Source: a virus
Direction: 5' to 3' (one strand)
IMG/VR virus record: IMGVR_UViG_3300022921_001805
Coordinates: 1-43,713 of that record
DNA length: 43,713 nucleotides
Positions 39,769 to 43,713 of the stretch are shown here, in pieces. The notes beneath the pieces are model-generated. The model was not told where the DNA came from, searched no databases, and saw only the letters and a program-made list of their open reading frames with translations. Every line of letters starts with the position of its first letter. Position 1 is the first letter of the stretch. The position numbers were made by a program, and so were the translations under genes.

Positions 39769-40815
39769 CTATTTGTTAATAATATTGGTAAATGTTGAGT
39801 GAAGCCAATCATTTATATCTCTCCAGTTCTGAAGAATTTTGTATTTGGTACCTACTCGGATGAATTGTAATTTATCAAACTCAATATCTTCCCCACTAAA
39901 CCTATCAAGAATTTGTAATTTCTTGTTGGTTGGGATGTGTAAATCTGAAAGTTCCATTATATTACGATTCATCAAGATTTGCTCTTTGTGTGCAAGAATA
40001 TCATCGTATATCTTGATTTTACCCTTCTTATCTTCACACAGTTGAAAGAACTCATCAAAACTGATGTATCTATCCTCTTCTAACTCAGGGAATCGTTTAA
40101 GGAGAGTTTTTATACCACAGCCCTTAATACCAGGAATGTTATCAGATTTATCACCATCCATTGTTCTATAAAGAAGAATGTTTTGTGGCCAGATACCAAA
40201 TTCCTCCTTTACTGCTTCTCTATCGTAAGTTTTTTTCTTTGTAGGTGAAAATACTTTTACTCTATCTGAAACTAATTGAAGGAAATCTTTATCAGTAGAT
40301 ACAATTACAACTTCTTCATCTTCTTTCAAAACTTGAGTTGTTAAGTATCCAATCACATCATCTGCTTCGATACCATCGTAAATCATCGTTTGAACGGGAA
40401 GATAATCTAAAACATCATTTAACCAAATAAATTGCTGTTTCATTGATAAACGCTCCTCTTCTTCAGTCATCATACCTTGATACTGACGGTTTACTCGGAA
40501 TCGATTCTTTGCACGATTTGCTTTATACCCTTCGTGAATCGTTTTCCTCTTCTTAGAACCGTCTTTACCATCAAAGGTAACTACTACCCTTGTTGGATTA
40601 AATTCACGAATCTGATACCCGATAGATTTGAGGGAACCAACCACCCCACCAGTATGGTCACCATCCTCATTCATAGTAGGATTAACTGTCCATGACCTGA
40701 TGAAGGTGTTGAGTCCATCAATAATTAGAACTCTACTATTCCTTTCTCGAAGGTGATTAGTTTCTCGTTCCTGTTCAACTTCGTTCAGAATGTTTTTGTA
40801 GAGGTCTTTCATCAT
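39769..40815 (-). CDS. 5'-3' exonuclease of the FEN/T4 RNase H type
   Basis: A 348-residue PIN-like nuclease that removes RNA primers and flaps on the lagging strand. Metal-binding acids: D33 (LIIDGLNTF), D82 (VVTFDGKDGS), Y146-D-x-I-E-x-D-D153, and D175/D177 in STDKDFL. The helix-three-turn-helix region GDKSDNIPGIKGCGIKTLL (221-239) is the duplex-DNA-binding part of FEN and Pol I 5'-exonucleases. The basic arch segment KKRKTIHEGYKANR (88-101) is also present. The start is an ATGATG pair overlapping the preceding stop as ATGA. Comparable to T4 rnh, though that gene's length is about 305. Confidence 0.9.
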   Translation of the reverse strand: MMKDLYKNILNEVEQERETNHLRERNSRVLIIDGLNTFIRSWTVNPTMNEDGDHTGGVVGSLKSIGYQIREFNPTRVVVTFDGKDGSKKRKTIHEGYKANRAKNRFRVNRQYQGMMTEEEERLSMKQQFIWLNDVLDYLPVQTMIYDGIEADDVIGYLTTQVLKEDEEVVIVSTDKDFLQLVSDRVKVFSPTKKKTYDREAVKEEFGIWPQNILLYRTMDGDKSDNIPGIKGCGIKTLLKRFPELEEDRYISFDEFFQLCEDKKGKIKIYDDILAHKEQILMNRNIMELSDLHIPTNKKLQILDRFSGEDIEFDKLQFIRVGTKYKILQNWRDINDWLHSTFTNIINK

Positions 40816-41066
40816 GCAGTTGTTGTAGTAGTGTATCCGTTTCCACCAACCAAACCATTATCGTTTGATAGGTATTTATCAATCGTTTTCAATCTATCAT
40901 CTGCATCTACCAACATTTGTAATGCCGATTCTGCATTTTCATAGAAATCACCAGTTGAATGGTCACCAATCCCTGCGGGATGTTTCTCCAACAACTCCAA
41001 AGTAAGGAGTGCTTTTGCTTTATCGGCTTCTGCCGATGTTCTTAACATATCTGCTAATTTACTCAT
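40812..41066 (-). CDS. Small unknown protein between uvsX and the exonuclease
   Basis: An 84-residue protein. It is largely helical (KLADMLRTSAEADKAKALLT) with a GIGDHSTGDFYENAESAL segment and a Gly/Asn/Thr-rich C-terminus (NGLVGGNGYTTTTTA) likely to be flexible. No domain recognised. It begins in the AATAAGTTATGAG context three bases after the uvsX stop and overlaps the exonuclease start by ATGA, so it is translated with these replication genes. A role with UvsX or the exonuclease is possible from position only. Confidence 0.65.
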   Translation of the reverse strand: MSKLADMLRTSAEADKAKALLTLELLEKHPAGIGDHSTGDFYENAESALQMLVDADDRLKTIDKYLSNDNGLVGGNGYTTTTTA

Positions 41067-41069
41067 AAC

Positions 41070-42197
41070 TTATTTTTCTTCTGCTCCCTCAGTATCGAGT
41101 TCCATTGAATCGATATCTAAAGTGCTTGATTTGTATTGTAAAATTGTTTCTTCACAAATCTTTTTATAGATTTGCTCTCGCAATTCTTCATTTTCACCCA
41201 TCAATGGAATGAAATCTTTTGACTGGAATTTGTGAACTTCACCTGTTTCGGTATCTACATATTCATACCATGCACCACCTTGTTTTACAAGTTTATTCTC
41301 TTTCATTACGGTTAACCATGAACCATAATTATCAATTCCTCTATCAAAATAAATTTCAAAATCTGCTGCCCTTAATGGTGGACCCATTCGATTTTTGATA
41401 ACTTGACAACGAACCTTCATACCAACAACCTTATCTTGACCAGCAACTTTTTGCTTAATCTGTCCCATGTTCTTCAATCTCAATCTAACAGAGGCATGGA
41501 AAGCTAGTGCTTTACCACCTGAAGTTGTCCATGGGTCACCAAACATAACTCCCATCTTTTGACGAAGTTGGTTAGTAAATACCAACGCAATTTTCTGTCT
41601 ACCAATCATGTTGGTAATCTTTCTCATTGCTTTGGAGATAATGATTGCTTTGTCGGTTGCATATCCATCTTTATCATAATCAGAAGAGAGTTCATTTTTA
41701 GTTGAAGCTGCTGCAACTGAATCTACAACGATGGTTACCATCTTATCTTTACTCGTGGTTCTTACCTTTTCAATAATAGTTTCTGCGAACTCAAAGATTT
41801 GTTCTACTGAATCTGCGGTTACATAAAGAAGTTTAGATACATCTACTCCAATTGCTTCTAAAAATTCTCTACTCACTGCGGTTTCAGTATCAATCATTAC
41901 CGCAACACCACCTTGCTTTTGTGTTTCAGCAAGGAGGTGTGCAGATAATAATGATTTTCCTGATTGTTCTAAACCTGTTACTTCGGTAATTCTACCAACG
42001 GGTACCCCACCATATGGACGATTAGAAATTGCAACATCTAACATTGCTGCTCCTGTTGATATCCATCCATCTACATTTGTAGGTGCACTATCATCATCAA
42101 GGAAGAATGCAACTGTTTGGTCTTTGTTGAGTTTATTCAACTCACCTGCTAGTACCGATGCTAAATCGTTACTATCATCTTGTTTCTTTTTCGCCAT
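41070..42197 (-). CDS. uvsX: UvsX/RecA-like recombinase
   Basis: A 375-residue recombinase for strand exchange and recombination-dependent replication. Walker A is GLEQSGKS (75-82), where T4 UvsX has a similar G-x4-GKS. ATP-side Glu lies in VAVMIDTETAVSREF (98-112). Walker B is VTIVVDSVAA (154-163). FTNQLRQKMG (about 211-220) contains the loop L1/L2 region Gln. SGGKALAFHASVRLRL is the typical RecA segment. The C-terminus is acidic (STLDIDSMELDTEGAEEK), as in RecA, where it tempers filament growth. Located directly after gp32, its natural partner. Confidence 0.93.
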   Translation of the reverse strand: MAKKKQDDSNDLASVLAGELNKLNKDQTVAFFLDDDSAPTNVDGWISTGAAMLDVAISNRPYGGVPVGRITEVTGLEQSGKSLLSAHLLAETQKQGGVAVMIDTETAVSREFLEAIGVDVSKLLYVTADSVEQIFEFAETIIEKVRTTSKDKMVTIVVDSVAAASTKNELSSDYDKDGYATDKAIIISKAMRKITNMIGRQKIALVFTNQLRQKMGVMFGDPWTTSGGKALAFHASVRLRLKNMGQIKQKVAGQDKVVGMKVRCQVIKNRMGPPLRAADFEIYFDRGIDNYGSWLTVMKENKLVKQGGAWYEYVDTETGEVHKFQSKDFIPLMGENEELREQIYKKICEETILQYKSSTLDIDSMELDTEGAEEK

Positions 42198-42216
42198 AAG
42201 TGTAACTTATTAAGTA

Positions 42217-43029
42217 TTATCCGTTGAATAAATCATCAAAAGCAGATGCAACGTCATCTAACTTTTTTCTATCTTCTACTGCAGGTTCAGCTGGTGTACT
42301 TACCGGAGCTGGTGTACTTGTAGAAGTTGGTGTAGTTAGAGTTTGTTCTGATACACTTTCTTCACTTTCTTCTGCAGTTGGATTTAACCATCCCTCTAAT
42401 ACATTCTTCAATTCATCGTAAGATAACTCTGAATAGATATCAGTAATATTGGTTTGACTCTCCATGAAGTTAGTTTGTACTGAACTATCTTCAGATAAAG
42501 GGGTTTGATTGGGTTTGATACGAATCGTAGTTACAGGGTAAGAAGTTCCTGCATCTTCCGCTGATACATATTCAATAGTAATATCTCTACCACTTGTTGG
42601 GTCAGTAATATCACCATAATCAGGGTCTGCGATGTATCCTAAGAGTTCTTGGTAAACAGTTTTACCGAATCCCCAAAATCTCACACCTTCATTTTCTTCA
42701 CCACGAACGATGACAGGAACGAATGTTCTCAATTTTGGTTCCATTTTCTTTGCTGCTTTCCAATCTTCTTTATCACCCATTCTCTTCAACTTATCAGCAA
42801 ACTCAACGATTGGGTCTGGTCTTCCAAATGAACTTGGAGACAAGTACGTTTTGTTGTTGATGTTGTAGTGAAAGAATAACTCGATGAAAGGATTTTCAGG
42901 AGAAAATTTGTAAGGAACGATTCTTACTTGATGTTTACCTGGAGTAGGTTTCCACAAATTGTCTTTGCGGCTAGTGTTGTTTTGTAGTTTGTTCAGTCTA
43001 CCTCTGATTGCATTTAAATCAAGTGCCAT
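42217..43029 (-). CDS. 32: Single-stranded DNA-binding protein (gp32-like)
   Basis: A 270-residue SSB. ALDLNAIRGRLNKLQNNTSR is the basic N-terminal arm for cooperativity. WKPTPGKHQVRIVPYKF and PFIELFFHYNI (aromatic strands of the OB fold) follow, then VRFWGFGKTVYQELLGYIAD. The C-terminal third is acidic and low-complexity (ESEESVSEQTLTTPTSTSTP), ending VASAFDDLFNG, like the T4 gp32 tail that binds partner proteins. The Cys/His zinc ligands of T4 gp32 are not seen. The mRNA leader from the promoter to the ATG is unusually long, about 110 bases, as expected if the protein controls its own translation. Confidence 0.88.
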   Translation of the reverse strand: MALDLNAIRGRLNKLQNNTSRKDNLWKPTPGKHQVRIVPYKFSPENPFIELFFHYNINNKTYLSPSSFGRPDPIVEFADKLKRMGDKEDWKAAKKMEPKLRTFVPVIVRGEENEGVRFWGFGKTVYQELLGYIADPDYGDITDPTSGRDITIEYVSAEDAGTSYPVTTIRIKPNQTPLSEDSSVQTNFMESQTNITDIYSELSYDELKNVLEGWLNPTAEESEESVSEQTLTTPTSTSTPAPVSTPAEPAVEDRKKLDDVASAFDDLFNG

Positions 43030-43146
43030 AATTTTTAAATTTTAAAAGTTTAATTGTTTTATTGGTTTTATTTAAGTGTCTTTCCTACACCATATATAAA
43101 TATCAAAAAACCTTATTTTTAGTGGGCTTTTGAGATTTATTTGATA
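43030..43146 (-). promoter_or_regulatory. Long AT-rich 5' leader of gp32
   Basis: From the -7 box to the ATG are 117 bases. Other genes in the window have 17-35. The last 60 bases on the minus strand are nearly all A/T (ACTTAAATAAAACC..., TTTTAAAATTTAAAAATTATG) and look unstructured. In T4, gp32 represses its own mRNA by cooperative binding to such a leader. The upstream half overlaps the 3' end of a small ORF. Confidence 0.45.
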
Positions 43147-43267
43147 CAAATATACGAAAAGTTTTCCACAATTCCAAACTCTTTTTTACTTTTTTTTCGG
43201 AGGCTGGAAATCTTCCAAAATTTCCCATTCCATCGTAATCTAAATTGTCTGAAATCATCTCTTTCAT
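43103..43267 (-). CDS. Possible 54-residue small protein
   Basis: A small ORF directly downstream of a strong promoter: MKEMISDNLDYDGMGNFGRF, then a Lys-rich part (SEKKVKKSLELWKTF) and a basic tail (KSQKPTKNKVF). An ATG four codons in (43258) would give the more usual 21-base distance to the -7 box. The gp32 promoter lies inside its 3' half. It is unlike any family I know. The upstream promoter is the main reason to call it. A non-coding leader transcript is the alternative. Confidence 0.45.
   Translation of the reverse strand: MKEMISDNLDYDGMGNFGRFPASEKKVKKSLELWKTFRIFVSNKSQKPTKNKVF
43147..43178 (-). promoter_or_regulatory. Bacteroidota-type promoter for gp32
   Basis: Minus strand TTTG (43175-43178), 20-base spacer, TATATTTG (43147-43154) preceded by TTCG. 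It is located inside the small upstream ORF and drives gp32-uvsX. Confidence 0.83.
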
Positions 43268-43279
43268 ATTTTGTTAGCA

Positions 43280-43311
43280 CAAATATACGAAAAATATTTT
43301 ACATAAACAAA
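43280..43311 (-). promoter_or_regulatory. Bacteroidota-type promoter upstream of the 54-residue ORF
   Basis: Minus strand TTTG (43308-43311), 20-base spacer, TATATTTG (43280-43287) preceded by TTCG. The -33 box sits in the T-rich tail of the terminator hairpin of the preceding gene. Confidence 0.83.
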
Positions 43312-43338
43312 TAAAGGGGAGAATTTCTTCCCCCCTTT
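43309..43338 (-). terminator. Rho-independent-type terminator
   Basis: Directly after the stop at 43341, the minus strand has AAAGGGG (43332-43338), a 12-base loop, CCCCTTT (43313-43319), then a T-rich tail ATTTGTTTATG. It would end transcription of the 81-residue gene. The next promoter's -33 box is within the tail. Confidence 0.65.
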
Positions 43339-43340
43339 GT

Positions 43341-43586
43341 TTATTCTAAGATTAGTGTGTGGCGATGATACCCATTATCGTTATAAATGATTTCACAATA
43401 ATGTCCCATATGCTTTAAAACATATTCTACATCATTTAAGATATCGGATTCTCTCTGAATATCATTTTGTAAAGTATGAGTAACATCATCATACTCAATA
43501 ATTTCAAGTGTATCTTGAACTTGAAATACTCGATGAGATGGTTCTCCTGCCAGTGCTTTATTTACTACTCTACAATAAACTTTCAT
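43341..43586 (-). CDS. Small unknown protein
   Basis: An 81-residue protein with no recognised domain: MKVYCRVVNKALAGEPSHRV, then VQDTLEIIEYDDVTHTLQND, ILNDVEYVLKHMGHYCEIIY and a His-containing end (GYHRHTLILE). It has a mixed alpha/beta look with two Cys and several His, with no clear metal pattern. The start is in the recurrent context GTAAGTTATG, and a terminator follows its stop, so it closes a transcription unit coming from outside the window. Confidence 0.65.
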   Translation of the reverse strand: MKVYCRVVNKALAGEPSHRVFQVQDTLEIIEYDDVTHTLQNDIQRESDILNDVEYVLKHMGHYCEIIYNDNGYHRHTLILE

Positions 43587-43589
43587 AAC

Positions 43590-43661
43590 TTACCACATTT
43601 GTATAGTTTCAAAAAACGCCACTTGTAGTTTACACCACAATACTCTTAACTTCTCTTTCAT
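43590..43661 (-). CDS. Possible 23-residue peptide
   Basis: A very short ORF (MKEKLRVLWCKLQVAFFETI, then QMW) that starts one base after the stop of the preceding gene (TAAGATG) and ends three bases before the next ATG. Exact fit between two genes and no other frame there suggest that it may be translated, but it is too short to judge by codon use. It is basic and amphipathic. Confidence 0.3.
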   Translation of the reverse strand: MKEKLRVLWCKLQVAFFETIQMW

Positions 43662-43662
43662 C

Positions 43663-43713
43663 TTATAGTGATACTAACATATCCAATAGTTCTTGTTGTG
43701 GGAACATATCGAA
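43663..43713 (-). CDS. C-terminal end of a gene cut by the window edge
   Basis: An open frame from the window edge to a TAA at 43663-43665 gives the last 16 residues FDMFPQQELLDMLVSL. Nothing can be said of function. It is read in the same direction as everything else. Confidence 0.5.
   Translation of the reverse strand, partial: FDMFPQQELLDMLVSL

Noticed and set aside
43089-43104. TATAAATA on the plus strand as a late promoter
   Set aside because: No plus-strand gene lies downstream, and the region is very AT-rich, so a chance match is likely.
43674-43702. TATGTTAG on the minus strand, like the variant -7 box at 31481
   Set aside because: No TTTG at the 20-base spacing and no TTCG ahead of it. 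It lies in the end of a coding frame.
1-43713. tRNA genes, CRISPR arrays, insertion sequences, virion structural genes
   Set aside because: None could be recognised by eye on either strand. A tRNA-scan and a repeat search would settle this.

Overview
The window is an AT-rich segment of a large tailed phage of the T4 replication type, almost certainly infecting a member of the Bacteroidota. All recognisable genes lie on the minus strand, so they are transcribed from high to low coordinates. The T4-like core is gp32 (ssDNA-binding protein), UvsX, a FEN/RNase H-type exonuclease, gp41 helicase, gp43 DNA polymerase, gp45 clamp and the gp44/gp62 clamp loader. The host call rests on a repeated promoter, TTTG-N19/20-TATATTTG on the minus strand, which matches the -33/-7 consensus (TTTG / TAnnTTTG) of the Bacteroidota primary sigma factor. 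It is supported by a ribonucleotide reductase small subunit with an N-terminal ATP-cone and by a small Hc1-type histone-H1-like protein, both typical of that phylum. No tRNA, CRISPR array, insertion sequence or structural gene was seen, and no gene-free stretch exceeds about 140 bases.

Right part (about 43.7 to 18.1 kb): DNA replication, nucleotide supply and DNA modification. In transcription order it holds: the C-terminal end of an unknown gene, two or three very small ORFs, gp32, uvsX, a small unknown gene, a FEN-like exonuclease and gp41. Next come an H1-like protein, nrdB (with ATP-cone), nrdA, thioredoxin and a small helix-turn-helix protein. A tight trio follows: a thymidylate-synthase-fold enzyme with an Asn-to-Asp change typical of dCMP-specific enzymes, an asparagine-synthase-like amidotransferase and a fold-type-II PLP enzyme. 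Two unknown genes, two tandem paralogous DNA-methyltransferase-like genes, gp43 and gp45 come after that. The section ends with a third related methyltransferase, adenine phosphoribosyltransferase, an MTA/SAH-nucleosidase-like enzyme, gp44, a zinc ribbon protein, gp62 and a Cas4/RecB-type Fe-S nuclease.

Left part (18.3 to 1 kb): an unbroken run of about 21 genes with almost no intergenic DNA. It looks like a complex glycan-building operon. It has about a dozen glycosyltransferases of different folds (GT2, GT4, GT8-like, WavE-like, GT-D/DUF1792-like), a UDP-GlcNAc 2-epimerase and a HAD phosphatase fused to a sugar nucleotidyltransferase. It also has a PAPS-type sulfotransferase, a sugar-O-methyltransferase-like enzyme, a GNAT/FemAB-like acyltransferase, and a 762-residue fusion of a beta-propeller-like, a kinase-like and a GT2 domain. 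No promoter of the kind seen in the right part is visible inside the run, so it is probably read from one or a few upstream promoters.

How the parts may work together (inference): the replication genes make the DNA, the RNR/thioredoxin/TS-fold genes supply ordinary or modified dNTPs, and three methyltransferase-like genes may modify DNA. The nucleosidase plus adenine phosphoribosyltransferase pair would clear the S-adenosylhomocysteine those methyltransferases produce. The glycan operon may decorate the virion, the host surface or, if the TS-fold enzyme makes 5-hydroxymethyl-dCMP, the phage DNA. The strongest candidates for an undescribed system are the sulfated/methylated glycan operon and the TS-fold/AsnB/PLP trio.
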